A stretch of 64,000 nucleotides of DNA, from NCBI GenBank assembly GCA_907163375.1, contig CAJQUW010007823.1:186001-250000 (forward strand), given 5' to 3'. The position numbers and the translations under genes are program-made. Shown here piece by piece: positions 27,901-42,200 of the stretch. The stretch's first letter is position 1; each line of letters opens with the position of its first letter. Origin of the DNA: Prostheceraeus crozeri. Lineage: Eukaryota > Platyhelminthes > Polycladida > Euryleptidae. Below the pieces are notes generated by a model. The model made no database searches. It saw only the letters and a list, made by a program, of their open reading frames with translations, and was not told where the DNA came from.

Positions 27901-30900
27901 CAAAAGCCCAATCAGACCTACTGGATTAATCCTTCACTGGATTAGATATCATAAACAATTGTGACGACATATCTTTTCACTGATTATAATCGCGATGACA
28001 ATTGATATTCGATGATAAAGACTCAATGCTGCCAATCATCATCGATCACATATAAGGGGTCGCAGGTTCGAGTCAGATCATCTGCACAATTCTTAGCATG
28101 GCTATTTGATCGTTTGTTGTTTATCTCATTTCATTCTTATTGTGAATTAATTGAAAAGTAATTAACGATAGATAAAAGCTGATTTCAACTTGCGCACCTA
28201 ACCTGCATAATAACCTTGTAAAATTCATATAGGCTAGTCTATCCGGAAATTATATTTGAGATGAAGTAGGATTTAAAGAGCTACGTGTATAAAATTTCAA
28301 CGTTTGAAACAGTTCACAACTGTTATGTCACACAACATGCAATTATTGACATGCATAATGTTAACATGCATAATTAACTCATAAATTATGTTAAATTCAG
28401 GTACATGCTCTTACAATGTTGTAATTATGTTGATTGTATAAACAGTTCATTTCGGAATAAATGTCGTCAATGGTCGGCTTAGGCCTAATTGAATTAACTG
28501 GTCCGCATATCGACCGCAAAAATCTGTCTGATCGGCTCCTACCCCGTTAAAATCATCTAAGCGGATATTTTAACATTGAGTGCAACAGAGTTCGTTTGAA
28601 CAGCTCGCCATTTGCTGAAGTAACTTTGTGAGAAAGTCTAATTGTCTATACTTTTGCTGAAAGTGCATGGAGACAATGAGTGGCGATAACAGGAACTACT
28701 ATCGCCATCTTTGATGAAGGGACCCTTTACTCTTTGTACATTCAGCAACTCCTTGCAAAAAGTACTGGAATAATAATTGGAAATACTCAGTGTGGCTGCG
28801 AAAAGTCTCCTATCTCACTATCAAATGCGTCAGAATCATCGCCTAGAAGGGGAGACCACAGTGAAAACTAACGTCTGATAATTGCTATGAATGGTGCTAC
28901 CACCGCTGCAATTTTTATTCCAGACTTGCGAACAGGAAGTTCAAGACTATAAAGTACGTCGTTTGCACAAACCAAAACTCCCTGATTCACACTGATATCG
29001 TTATGACAATGTCAACACTAAATAGAAGTTAGTAAGTACACGTATATGACAGCGTCCCGTTTGCTATAATTCGGTTTGTGTAATTAGCAAGTAATGAGTT
29101 CACATGATGAAAAAAATACAGTGTTGCTGACAGTCTTACATGTACAATCCGCGAGATTTTTCTTCAAATTTGCTGCACTAAATAACTTATGTAGGAAAAA
29201 TGCACTAAATGTAGGTATTAGATAGCATAACCAACGAATAATAGGAAATTTTGTCTGTGTTTTAGATAAGGACTATTAAACAAACAATCAACTTCAGCAA
29301 AACTGTATGCAACAAAAAGCGTATATTATGTTTCATAAGATCTTTTGCAGGAAACAATGACCCACAATTTCACGAGTTGAATGATTTTTATTTATCTCCT
29401 CACTCGTCTCACAGTGAAATATAATGACTCTATCGACATATCAGTTAAATATTTATCTGATGTCAGCAACAAGATATGGTTGCATTGTGAAGATACAGTG
29501 AAATTTTGTTGAAATGTACCTTTCAATAAGTCTTTAGTCTGAAATACACAACTCAGAATTGAGTTGAAATCTTTGTCAAAGAATTCTTCTGCCAAATCAG
29601 AACTATTGTGAGATATACAACGAATTGCCCAAGATATCAAAATTATCAAAATATCAAAACGTTTATTTCTCAAATCGAGGACACAAACATATAATATGGC
29701 AAATAATGCTACAATTACGTATGATGAGAAATAAGATGATTTACAAAAAGAGAATACATGTTGTATGAATGTGATAATGTTATGGAAACATATTCAGATG
29801 AGTGTCATGAAGCAAACAAAAATGATCGGAGAGAATAAGATACCGGTAGCTCTGCAATGAAATGACATTTACGAGTATATTGCAGAAATAGCATTTGAAT
29901 GTCGGTCTATTTTTTTATAGCAAGAAGCAAGTGAATGATTTTTTAGAGAAGAGACTTTAAATATTAATAAATATAAGCAATCTGATATCATGTTATCAAG
30001 CTTTTTAACTATTGAAAGTATCCCAAAGCAAATTCGACATACCTATTTAGCAAAGTCTGATTGTTGAGAGTCCAGAACAGAATCTTATTAAAGTATAAAT
30101 ATTCTCGCGAATTTACTGAAATCATACAGAAATAATATAGAGCAATTCATATTTTAAAGGATCTTACCTGAAATAGAGCGCTTAACGTTGAAGCACAATT
30201 GCATATAGTTCAATTACAATGTTCCGGACCTCGTTGGCTGATATATGCTTCATTGAATTGATATAGACTTCCAAGAGTATATCTCTAACTTCTTCATTTC
30301 ATACTGAAATTGTCAACTTCAGCAAATGTTTCATCACAGCTATTTTCATGGCATGAATTATTTGCTTTTTCTTGCATTGTATTGTTCAAGGATATTGACA
30401 TTTCCAGAGAGATCTTTAAATAAAAATGCTGTTGATGATTGCAAAGTGTATATAACTTTGATTCATACTCATCAGAATCATATAGCGGAAATAACATATT
30501 GATGATATCATGGAAAATATCGTTAATACTGGCAGAACCATGACAATGTTATGATTTAATCTGCTGCTTCCATCATTCTGTATAGAGAGCTACGTGAGAA
30601 CTGAATGCTTATAGCTGGAGAGACTTGAAAAATGTCTACTGATCAAGGAAATGAAACAATTAAGTTATTGACGAATGACAACATCGATCTTGGACGTTTG
30701 GACAGCAAAACACCCAGAAAGTATATTACTGTAGGTAGAGTAGCAACTCAGCATTAATTAAATGCCCAATTTGTATGCAGTTTCGATTTTGTTAAATGAA
30801 CTCGAGTTGAGAACGAGTACCACAAATGTGAAATAAGCAAATGTTTGCAGTTTTGAAGAGGAATTGACTGATATTGATGGCAAAACTGAGGGAATAATAG

Positions 30901-32366
30901 CATTTTACAAATCCTCCGTGACATGACAACCTTGGAGAGATAATGTCTGTTAACTTGGCGATTCGATGGGCTACTACGCAGCCTTATCAATAAGAGTATT
31001 TTCTCAAGCGTGATCATATCACAAAGCCTGTCACTGAAAGAGGAAACATCATATTCAAAGTCAGAGATCATAAATTACTTTGAAGATGTAAAAGGGTCCA
31101 CATTGCTATTCAAATTCAAGAAATGAAACATAAATTTAGTGAATCACAAAGTTATGCCGATGAAAATTGAATTAAAAACTTGAAATTTCCGCCAAGAAAC
31201 ACAATAAGATCGCATCTTTCCATGAGGACTTGCATTAAAATGTGGTTCATGAGATTTCCTTGATATCAGCTTGATTTCCGTTGTATTAGGGCATCTGTTA
31301 GTAAAATTCCATACATTTTGATATCCAACAAGTTTCATGCTACTTATTTAGTGGTTTCGCGTCGCTAGTATATAAACACAGGAATAATTTGCAAAAATTT
31401 GGCTTCTTTAAAAAAGTGATCAAATATTGTTTTGACCGCAGGAGCGTAATGTCCGCAAAAGACTGAATCTTTTGATACAAAAGTTTTCGATGTATGAAAA
31501 CACTTTTTGAGTCGACACTATCTTCTATATACTCACCGCATGGTACAAAATACAAGTACGAAAACTCACTCAAAGTGATAGCTAACATATTTCTTGTCAA
31601 TGCTTATGGTAGCAAAATATGCGTACAATGCTATGCAGAAGATATGAAAAATTACGCAGTACAAATCACTTGAAGTTTTTGCCAGAACTGCATTTTTCAG
31701 TGCATGCATACATGTTAGGATGTTTCAAAATGATGTTGGAATTTAATTTGATGATTTAGGATGGTTGCCTCTAAATTTTGGTCAAGGCAAAGGGTCCAAC
31801 TCCAAAGTCACACATTGCAAGCAGATAGAATTTTTGTGCATTTCATGCAGAACTCACAGTTAGGGCACTCGCTCATTAGGTAATAATCATGATTGCGTTA
31901 ATTCTGTATGTGCTTTGTAGCCATGAACATTAAAAATCTTGCTACAAGCTGCTGCTACAGATATGGCATCGAAAGATAATATATATGGAAGACAAATTTC
32001 GAGTTTGCATGCTCCAGTACGTTTGCAATCAATTGACCTGCATGAATTTTCTGGAGACTAACAGTCAGTTGATGCAAAACCACGCAATATGATTGAACTG
32101 ACATGAGAAATATCCGATATCTTTCTATCCTCGTCACCGACTCCTAATGACATCTCATCATCATAACATGATGGCATTAACAACATCACAAAAGTGCATT
32201 GATATTGAATATATGAATCATGAGAGAACGAATCAAAATGTCTCTCATCAAACCAAGCAACAAAATACATGAACAAATACATTAATATTTAAGCCTTTGT
32301 CGGTTTTTGGATTTTTTCAATATTTATTGTGACTCATGGCAACTTCATATAATATTGGATTATCAT
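27901..32366. other. 4.5-kb gene-poor AT-rich stretch
   Basis: No coding region recognised. Open frames are short with AT-driven composition. A B-box-like GGTTCGAGTC near 28063 has no matching A box in place. Confidence 0.4.
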
Positions 32367-32368
32367 TA

Positions 32369-34976
32369 GGGGAGGATGGGGAGAAATGGACAGGCAGGAG
32401 AAATGACCACCCCCACTAACTTCTATAAAAAAGCATTTTAAGTTTCTTTAAATGCATGATATTAATGATCATGATGCCAATGAACAATTTATGAAAGATG
32501 AGCATTATGCCATGTGATTTCGTGATTTGGCACGTGTTTTTTGTTTTTCATTAAAAAACCCAGAAATTCATATTTTTGTTAGCTGCGTCTAAAAACTTGA
32601 ATATTATCAAGCGCCTCTAAATAACTCTTGATTGTTTACACCAATAGTCTTAGATAGAGATGTGTCAACAAATAGTTTGATTCCTTCAAGGTTTTCTACA
32701 AAATCTGATTGTTCAAAGTCCTCATGAAAATATGTTAGGTGGGGAGAAATGGCTACCCTGTGGTCCATTTCTCCCCATCTTTTAAAAAGATTCTTATGTG
32801 TAGTTTATTATCGAGTACAACTATTTATCATGGTTGTCGATGTTTTTATTTAGTCATTCAGTATATTATTGAAGGATTGACTGCTGGAACTGATAGTGTG
32901 CATCTGTCAAGAGTGCAAAAATTAGCGTATTGATTCGATTTCTTCTTAATTATGCTATTTGTATAATTATCTTCGTAAAAGCTCTTCAGTTGAGTTTCAC
33001 CCGCGTCGTATATTGCTTTATGCCTACCCATGAACCCAGGTAAATTTATATAAATAAATTACCATATTGAGATCGAACCACTAACATTTTTGGTCCCCAT
33101 ACACTCAATATATATATCACTAATAAGTGCTTTAATTATCATTATAGCCTTTCATGATGATTGATAACTACTTTTATATGTCACGCTTTTTATGAATATC
33201 TTGTAGAGTTAATAAGTAGTATTGAAATAGGGTTACTCAGTGTCTTCTCAATGCAGTCTAAACGAGGATGTTTGATCGGATATTGACATACAGGTCCAAG
33301 GCCTACGTGAAATGTTGATCAATTGCAATACAGATGCTATCCTGCGCAGCAACCTACTTGTACATGATGTTTTAATTTCGCTTGATAAATACTGTAGTAA
33401 TACACAATCTTACCTAGTTAAACTACAGACTACCACACAAGTTTTCAAAGGTGTCCCCAAGGATGCTTCCCAATCCGGCGAGAAGAAACGCAAGCACAAG
33501 AAGCAATATTCCATCATGGCTACGGCATCTCCTGAAATGCAGAAGCGAGAAGCTGATGAGAGGAAGAGGAAGCAGACTGACGAAACAAAGAAACCAAGCA
33601 ATAAGTGCAAAGTGCCGCCACCAATACTCTGCTATGACAGCAATGATGAGAGCAGCAGTGAAGGCAGCAATTCAGAGACTGATCGTGCACCTACTGTTCC
33701 TCTGATTCTGGATGATGTTGTTGATCCGAAGCCAGATGACTTTGTTCTTTGTGTCTTCCGTGGAAGAAAGGTTGTCATATATTACGTGGGCATCGTCGAT
33801 AGGCCCAGCTGATGATGTCGACGTTGATGACTTTGATGTAGAAATTGAACTCTTACGGAAAAGTGAGAAGCACGATGGCTTCATCAGACCCCAAGTCAGA
33901 GAAAATGCAAATGTTCCTCTGTCGGATATTGTGTTAAAGCTGACGAGGTCAGAGAAGGTGTTTGGAACCTCCCGAACAAAGCTGGACACTTTCTCATTTC
34001 AGGAGGACCTCAGTGCCTTGTTAGTAAGGTAATTGACGCTTTTATGGATTTGTATTTTTGAGATTTGCATTTGCAAGTAATTGAGATTACGTGCGTATAA
34101 TTTGTGTATTTCCCGATTGCAATGTACATGTATGTAGAGTAATGTTTGTCACAGAATGAATGGATTTTATTTTATTTGTTTAAGCTTCTATTTTTTTGTT
34201 TTTGCTGAGTGGTTTTAGAGAATCTCTGTAAGCTTGCGGCAAAGGTAAGCCAATTTTGTTACGTCAAATCACGATCCAATCATTTTCCGGTAATTATATT
34301 CGCCTGCAGCATTAGTCATGGATTTTTACAAGTTTGTAGGCCTATTCGTTAGTGGGCCTTTTTTGCTCAATGATAATGAGCCAACAGTAATTTGCTATCG
34401 CACGATTTGTTTTGAATGATTTTTTTCTGCTCTTATAGCCTATTACTTTTGTAAGTTGACTTTTACATGGAGATTAATGAAATTCGGTTTTTATGAGAAA
34501 TACATGTGTTTTCTTTATAATTCAAGTTTGTTTTGTATTCAAACCCTAGCTTGTGGTGCAGGTCATAGCCTACCGCATTATATAAGGCAAGACGTCAAAT
34601 TTTTACAGCTTTACCTTTGGCTTTACCTATAAATACATTATCTGGGGTCAAAAGGAGGTTTGTTAGAGGCTAATTGTAGCAAAAGTAGCTTATACTTTAA
34701 TGAATGAACATTTCTTCTACATGGTCCATTTCTCCCCACCATGATGGTCCATTTCTCCTGCCCCTATGGCTATTTCTCCCCACCTCGCAACACTTGACTA
34801 AATGAAATGTTGTGGGAAATGTAATTGATGAATAGTGACTAGAATCATACTACATGTCAATGACACCTTTAGGAACACTCATGTCGAATTTGATGAAAAT
34901 ATCTTTTGAAATATGTCCGCTAGAATCAAAAAAGTAGGTTTGAAAAATCGGTGGTCCATTTCTCCCCACCCTCCCC
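32369..34976 (+). mobile_element. 2.6-kb pogo-like DNA transposon, internally deleted
   Basis: The ends are GGGGAGGATGGGGAGAAATG and the inverse of GGGGAGGGTGGGGAGAAATG, over a 23-bp inverted repeat. TA flanks both sides (32367-32368 and 34977-34978). TA duplications place it in the Tc1/mariner/pogo superfamily. Copies of the end motif GTCCATTTCTCCCCAC recur inside near 32740-32780 and 34720-34790. Only the C-terminal part of a transposase is present. Confidence 0.8.
33312..34032 (+). pseudogene. transposase C-terminal region, pogo-like
   Basis: Two overlapping frames (33312-33812 and 33712-34032) carry a basic/acidic linker (EKKRKHKKQ, CYDSNDESSSEGSNSE). They then carry the blocks DDFVLCVFRGRKVVIYYVG and, in the next frame, FDVEIELLRKSEK, NVPLSDIVLKL and GTSRTKLDTFSF. 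From memory this order is that of the C-terminal extension after the DDE domain in pogo-like transposases. The helix-turn-helix and catalytic domains are absent, and a frame change lies near 33800. The copy could not make active transposase. Confidence 0.55.
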
Positions 34977-34978
34977 TA

Positions 34979-35276
34979 TGCACAAGAGATGTTTCGAAGG
35001 TACTTTTAATTCCAGAACTCCTAGTCTTTGCCAGACCTGCATGCGGGCCGGGCTTGGACCTGTTATTTTAAGCAAAAACGGGACAGGCCTGAAGACGTTA
35101 AGCATTTGAATATGAAGAAATTTTGATTGAAAATGTGTAATGTTGAAAAGTGGGCTTTTGCATGATTATGCAATTAAAAAAGCAACCATTTTCAGTTCGA
35201 TGAACACGAAAAACTGCACAATCCCTTAATCAAAATGATGGAATTTCAGTTTTTTCTCATATTTGATATCACAAAA
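34979..35276. other. spacer between two mobile elements
   Basis: No gene. A GC-rich motif GCGGGCCGGGCTTGG near 35043 resembles motifs near 36285 and 49470 and may be the end of an old DNA transposon. Confidence 0.3.
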
Positions 35277-35279
35277 ATA

Positions 35280-35870
35280 TTTATTGATTGATTGATTCAA
35301 AATACACCAATAAGATAGATAGAGCACCAAGGCAGGATGGTGAGCAATTTCATGAACAACTACATTTGATACACACACATTGAGTTACATTGCATGAATA
35401 TTGTTATTATAATAAGAAGTCAAGCAGTTTATGATGAAACATTTTCAAATAGCTGGAGACAGCAACTTCTTCAGGAAGTGCGTTCCAGTCATCCAAAATT
35501 ATTTGAGAGAACAATTTAAGCCGATTGTAGATATCACACGGTTGTCTAGTTTCAGAGAGTGACCACGAGTGGTAGACGCATTTTAGATGAAAAAAAAATT
35601 TTGGATCACAGGGCGTGAGGTGATTTATGATTTTAAATACTTCCGCGAAGTCCATTACGCGTCGACGACATCGGAGGAAAGATAGATTTAAATGCCTTAG
35701 TCGTTCTTGGTATGGAATGGAAGTCAACATTAATTTTGCGAGTCAAGCAACGTTGCACACGTTCAATGTCTTTGGATAATGATGGGTTCCATACCGGGAC
35801 CCCATTCTAGTTGTAGACGAACTAGGGAGGTGGTAAGTTTCATTAGTGGGCCTGCGTAGGGTCTCTTGAC
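35280..35870 (-). mobile_element. LINE 3' fragment, CR1/L2-like
   Basis: On the minus strand, 35730-35407 encodes YQERLRHLNLSFLRCRRRVMD, FKIINHLTPCDPKFFF, FSQIILDDWNALPEEV and FHHKLLDFL. This is the usual C-terminal tail of CR1/L2-type ORF2, where WN-LP is nearly invariant. Upstream, near 35850-35790, a frame with LVRLQLEW matches the LVRPHLEY motif before it. A GATT-repeat tail at about 35283 marks the 3' end. The rest is truncated. Confidence 0.75.
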
Positions 35871-37015
35871 ATGCAAGTCCGAAGGATGGCAGAACGAACA
35901 CATCAATTGTTCGTTCATAGTCAAAAGTATGCTTTAAGTACTATTCTTAGCTTACAGCAAAATATATTAAGAATTCAAAATAATATCGATAACTCAATTT
36001 AGAAAAATATATCAATTATACAGTATTGCCAGATGCTCTTTAGGTGCTTTATCTATTCTTACAAATCGACATTAGTCGAACCAATTTAACTTTAAAGCTT
36101 TTATGTTTGTCAATTGTCTGTTCATGGCAACAGCATGCTTTAAGAACTGTTATTAGCTTATAGCAAAAAATATAAATTGATGAACTTGTAAATTGCATGT
36201 ACATAATCTGCCGATTCTTGACAAATTTGCCACGATTGTGTAAATTTACAGCATTATCGATCGCCCATCTAAATTTTCTGGCCGGCCTGGGGCCTGAAAC
36301 TTCCAGATAAAACGGGTTTGGCCGGGATCACCAGCCGCTCCGCGGTCCAGTCCTTCAGGCATATTTGTAAGTTTGATCTTAGCTAACGAGGACGCAAAAA
36401 TGCTCACTTAAAAGAGACAATTTACCACTGATCAACATCAGAATTGAATTTGAAGAGTTTTTCGACCATTTATTTACCATTATCTTATATTCTATCCTAA
36501 TGTCACAATTTTCACCTTCATCCATAATCATGCATGCAGCACAGTTGCATATTTGCTGCTCTCAAGTAATTTTTTAATCACAGCATGTTTCATTTAACTC
36601 AAGCATAGAAGTCTATTGCATTTTTTTAATTGTTATTATGTGCCCATTTTGAACAGTCATCAAGTGCCATATTGAAAGACAAGTGATTACATTTCAAAGA
36701 CATCAACCGCTAATTGATGCAGAATATACATCACTGTGTTCAAGAACCAACTAAAAATTCCAAGCTTGCACCGGAACAATAGTTTCATGCTAGTGAGCAA
36801 TTATATAATTTGTCATAGCAACGGAATTAGCATACAATCAATGCGACATATACGTGTAATTACATATGTCAAGTGGTTTATAAATCAAATGCTTTGAATT
36901 AGAATTAATTATGCGTCTTATAGGCCTACTACGATTTTCTGCTTTGCAAGTAAAAAAAATTAATTAAATCCATCATTACAATTCAATTTTACATCACTCC
37001 AGAATTATGATGGCA
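35871..37015. other. intergenic DNA without recognised genes
   Basis: AT-rich. A GC-rich patch near 36275-36360 (GGCCGGCCTGGGGCC) may be a transposon end. No coding region seen. Confidence 0.35.
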
Positions 37016-37018
37016 GTA

Positions 37019-37130
37019 GCTGGTTTAGTTGTTCAGTTGGTTCAGTTAAGGGGCGCACGTCGGTACGGAAGTGCAGGGGCCATGGTTCGATTATCTGCCA
37101 CTACGCTTGGAATCAAAATACGCGTAGTCA
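37019..37130 (+). repeat. possible tRNA-derived SINE head
   Basis: TTGGTTCAGTTAAGGGGC resembles a tRNA A box. GGTTCGATTATC about 45 bases on resembles a B box. The spacing fits a pol III type 2 promoter. The acceptor stem is not clear, so this is a decayed SINE head rather than a tRNA gene. Confidence 0.35.
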
Positions 37131-38983
37131 AATTTTAGTGCGCAATTGTTGTACACACAGGTAATTTTCTTAGAATAGAGATGGAGAATAGTGAATCAGT
37201 TACAAATGTCAGGAGATTTACGAGAGTCCGATTATTAAGCCTTTGAAATTTGACAATACAGTTTCAATCTCTGTGTATTAGGATAGTTTACAAATTTTGA
37301 AGAAGCTTAAAGTTTAGATAAACCTCAAAAAAACTCAATTTCACAATTTTGAAGGATGATCGCATCACAAATTAACCTTCATAATGCTGCTGTATTTAGG
37401 CTACTAAACTGTAATTTTTTTGATAAGTTGCCAGTAAGCCAATTTGGTCTATATTTTCTTTTCATTAGGTATAGCGTTTGTCTAATTGTAATGAAAACAA
37501 AGTTTAGCAATCCAATTGTGTGATCTACGAGAATAAAACAATTTTCCTATCCTTGTTCCAGTTGTCCATTGAAAAGAAGGCTGCTTAATTAAGGAATCAC
37601 ACTTGGATGCCTTGTACGAGAGATTCAATGATGTGTGAAGAAAGAAAAATCACTCTCAGAAGCTGCGAAATTCAATAATACAAAGTTACAAAAGCAATGT
37701 CCAAGTAGGAGCAGACAAAGACAAGTCGATAATTATCTTTGGGATAAGGCATTGACATCATTCGGCAAATACTTCTATACTATGCTCTTTGAAAGAATTG
37801 AAAAAGGACGTGAAGTCTTACCAATGTATACATATATACTTTGTAATATATAAGCTTATTGCTACAAGCATTGCTAGAAAAGCGGTTAACTGCGTTGCGG
37901 TCATTACAAACGTGACGGCTTTCTAAAATATCGCACATATTGCAATCAGTGTGCTTTTTCGATTGCTTATTCACACATATAACAACTTGTTCGCTAATCA
38001 ACGCAATTCGTATGAAATATCCACAAATTTTGCGGCTATGGACTAATTTCCGATAACACCTGTCACTAGCAAAATTAAAGGGGAACTTGACTTTGCTCAC
38101 AGTTTGTTAAAAATATGCATGCTCATTGCCGGAGAAACAGTCGTGCATAATACAGTTGAGCCTCGTGTTCCAAGCCGTCATTAGAGGCCACACTACCTCT
38201 TTCACGTCTACTCGGAACTGATAAAACAGTTACCCATGAGATGGGAAATCTTACTGTCTCGCATAATGCTGGAATTACTAGATTTAGAATACCACTGTTA
38301 ATTGATAGCGCTATTTTCAATGAAGAGACAAAAAACAAAAAAAATGAAATTCAGATTTTGAAATGCTATTCAGAGTGAAGAAACATGATTTTGACACTAT
38401 TGATTTTGTTTTGCGCGAAATGCACCGCATCTATACCTTACTACCCAACAAGTTCAGTGATTTAGTTTGGGGTATTTACCCTCCCACAGGCGCGTTCGGA
38501 AAATCCCCAGCGTAGCGAAGGCACGGTGTTCTTGAAGCCATACTTTCACTACATTTTCTGCCTTTCTAATTGTTCGAACAGCACAGCGACCAAATCCACA
38601 CTTTCGACGATTTTGATTCAGTCGCTTGTCATGAGATTGACTGCAGTCAAAGTTGCGGAAAAATTCACAGCAACTTCACTATCCCAATAGAGCAAGCAGT
38701 AGAGTCCAATGATGCATTGGTGCACCTGCAGCCTACAACCTACAGCCTTCAAATCAAAACAGAATCTCACAAAATAGTATAGCTGTCCTTTCAATTTCTT
38801 TTCAAAATACAATTTCAGCAGTTATATTAACAATAAAAATATGCATCTTGAAAAATCCAAACTGTCGGATATGGAGAGCAGCAAGCACACAAATGCACAC
38901 GCAAGAAAATGACTTAGTAGAGGAGAACTACCTAAGTCAAATGGACGGTCAAATTCTGGACGGAATCGAATTGAGAGTATCCT
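37131..38983. other. 3' flank of the dynein gene
   Basis: No other gene recognised. The dynein 3' UTR must lie just below 38984. I saw no canonical AATAAA on the minus strand close to the stop. Confidence 0.35.
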
Positions 38984-39267
38984 TTACTTGATATCACAGA
39001 GTAAACCAACTCCGCGAAGAATCCAGTGGTCAGGATCTTTTCCGGTCTTCAAGAGTAGTGGGAAGATATAATTCAAATCGGTTCTCTTTGGTTTCTTGTA
39101 AACTGGACACTCGTATAGTGCATTAGTCTTTGGTCGCTCGGTATTGATTGCAAAAATGTGTACCACAGGGAGCATGGTATACAAGACTTTAGGAGATGGC
39201 TCGATCAAACGTGCTTGACGACGGTCCCATCCGGCACCGTCAAGATACAGACCGTACACATAGACTC
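38984..39267 (-). CDS. DNAH5/8-like: dynein terminal exon i, with stop codon
   Basis: The acceptor CATTTCAG leads into [51 protein letters not shown] and [18 protein letters not shown] stop lies at 38984-38986. The length and ending match the DNAH5/8 C-terminus. Confidence 0.96.
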
Positions 39268-42200
39268 CTGAAATGAGATCGAAAGATGATAATAGGAATC
39301 TTCTAATAAGTGTATATTGTCAGGTTTCTCAGTTTCAATGTCAATTTCATGCTTCATCATCAAGAGTAAGCAGAGCTTTTAAAATGCCGCTGAAGTTAGC
39401 ACCAACTACAACACCATTTTTATAATGACTTTGTGCAGAATCAAAATAGCAAGAATTAGAATTTTACAGACGAAAATTATTTCAAAATTCGAACTCCTTC
39501 ACTTTCGAAATCCAAATTTAAGAAATAAGTGCTACGGAGTAAACGAGTTTGTAAAGCATTCTATATATATAAATAAAATTTGAATGCAATCGATAAAACA
39601 GAAGCATAGCATGCGCATCCTTTAAACACTATCCATTAAATGCAATTGGGAAAAATGGGAAAAACCAATTTCCTCGAAAAATAATGAGCCTTTTCAGAAA
39701 ATGTCTAGGTGCTACACAGAGAGTGACTTGTAGCCTACAGCATCCCAACCGGAAAATATCATTCCAGCCTGAACTAGTCTGAATTCTATTCTCAAGTGGG
39801 AGTTTGTACACATATATTTCCTCAAGATTGGTGCACTCTTTCAATCGGCATGCACCAGTTACTACAATAACCACAAAAACAATTGGATTTCAAGAGAAAA
39901 TACTATAAAAATTCTTTACTATGTACATTTCTTTTAAATTTTAATTTGAATTTCGAAGGTGAAGGAGTCTGAATTTTGAATAATGTCTGAGGTACATGTA
40001 ATTCCATGTTATTGATCATGCTGGAATATCTGATTTTTTTGTTCTGCACTAACTCTTAACATAAAGCTGGTGCTGCAGTTTGTGCAAGCTTCAGCGACAT
40101 CCTCATAAAAAATCTCGAAATATAACTAGTTACCATTTACAGCACTGTGGGGCATGCCTCCTTGAAAAGTGCTTGCATTGAACTCAAAAGTTCATTTGGT
40201 ACCAGAAAACTCTCTTTGGCTAATATTGCAATAATTAGCACAATTCGTTTTTCTATAATGGACCGATTCTTTTCGAATTTTAGAATTCAACGATCTATAT
40301 GCTGCAGTTAAAACGTAAATTCCGATAATTTGCAATAGTGAATGAATGATTTCTCAGATTAAATTTAGAATCCAGCTAGTTCCAGGATCAATAAGTTCAA
40401 ATCTAGAAATGGTTCGCCTCATATGGAGTTGAACGCGCAACGCGTGTTAGCGGGAAATACCTACACAATTGATTAAATAATTGTCTGACTTCTTTATCTG
40501 CATTATCATGTCAGAAATATGCAGGAATTTTTCAAATAAACTTGAAAATTCTAAAACTAACTGAATTCTTGACAAGTGGAAAGTTCAAATTCAAGTTTCA
40601 ATTAACGGATTTCTCGTCTCAACTGCAACATTATTATATTAAATACCTAAACTTAATTTATTTCGCAAATTTTTATTTGAAGAATAAGAATAATATATCT
40701 TTTCTTCTCAAATGAAAATCTAAATTTTACAATGCAATGAAAAAGACATCAGGACAAAAAATGTGTAAGTCATAAATTAATACTTGGCATAATTCCGGCT
40801 GCAATATTCATTGTAATACACAGTAGACAGCACAGAAAAGTAGCTGCCACGTCCTTTGTGTGTGAGAAAGGTACACGCAAACGCCGTCCGCTTTGGTAGT
40901 GAGGAACGACATGAAAAGTGAGTGTAGTGGATCTTGGGCTCTCTTCAACAAAGTTAGATATGATTTACTTCGTCGACTCTCAAAGGATGTGCCCAAACAC
41001 TAGGTACATTTACATGATTTTGAATTTACTATTTTCTTGCCCGCTTATAATCCTGCTTGCAATACATTTACGAGAAAGAACATCAAATAATGGAACACAA
41101 TAAATAAGGACACTTTCGATTAATGCCTCATAAATACTCGAAAGGTTCTCATATTTCAAAACACTCTTCATAACCCCCAAGATGATGATTTCTCAAGATC
41201 TGAAAAAATCTCTGCGAACATCGAACGTTGAAATTGGAAATGTGGAGCCCACGAATGATCTTTTGACTAAATGACGCCCTGAAGACGGATGGTGTCAACA
41301 ATCTCCACTAGCAAACTAATATCGTAGAAATCGGCATTTTTCTTTGTGATGATCATAGCTTTGGTTTTCTGTTAATTTACTCTCAGGTGATATTCCATTG
41401 CCCATAACTGTATGTTAGCATTCCATCGTCCACTCGTGAACACTCTGAATAAATTTGGAAAACCAGCAAACATTTTTAAAAAAAGTGCTTTGACGCAATT
41501 AATTGAAGTGTAAATATTAAGGACAATGCGCATCATAGACCGTCAAGTGTAGATTTTTCAATAGATATATGATTCACATGCTTCAAAGACCTAAATATTT
41601 TCCCTGATAGTTTTCATCCGGCAATGATTAGTCGGAATGCAAAGTCAATGTTTTTAAACAGTATTTGCCATACTATTTTCTTAAAAGAATCTTGGAACAT
41701 TCAGCATGAATTTTTTCCATTCCCATCAAATTTGCTGTCGCTCCTCGTTTAATCTGGTTGTTGCCTAACTTCTAATTGGCGACTTTAAATGTCGTCGGGA
41801 ATCCATTACTAGACTGCCATCTTGCTCGCATTTGTGAAATGGCGGCGAAAAACTGACAGAAATGTATAGACGATGCCATGTAGCATAATCTCCCTTCCAA
41901 ATATCTGTCTCTGCCTTAGTCGAAGGCATAGACTGTGTGACCATTAGTAATGCTGTCTGCAGTGCTGCTTTCACTTAAGCTCGCTAGACATAGACTTACG
42001 TTTAGTTCGATTTATCACACCGCAAAATGCAATTTTCTATTTTGCAGCATAAACTGAGCAAAAGGTTTTTTGTGACTGAAAGGCAGGCCTGAAAACTGAC
42101 AGTTCACACAAGCTTTTTAATTGATAATATTTTGTCACCTAAAAGACAGTTCATGTCTTTTGACAATTTAATGAAAATTAGCATGCTTTTGTTAGGCATC

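Noticed and set aside
28055-28080. tRNA-like B box GGTTCGAGTC
   Set aside because: No A box at the right distance and no stem. Too little to call a SINE or tRNA.
33312-33812. The ORF as a host gene
   Set aside because: It lies inside a TA-flanked inverted-repeat element and its C-terminal blocks fit a transposase tail.
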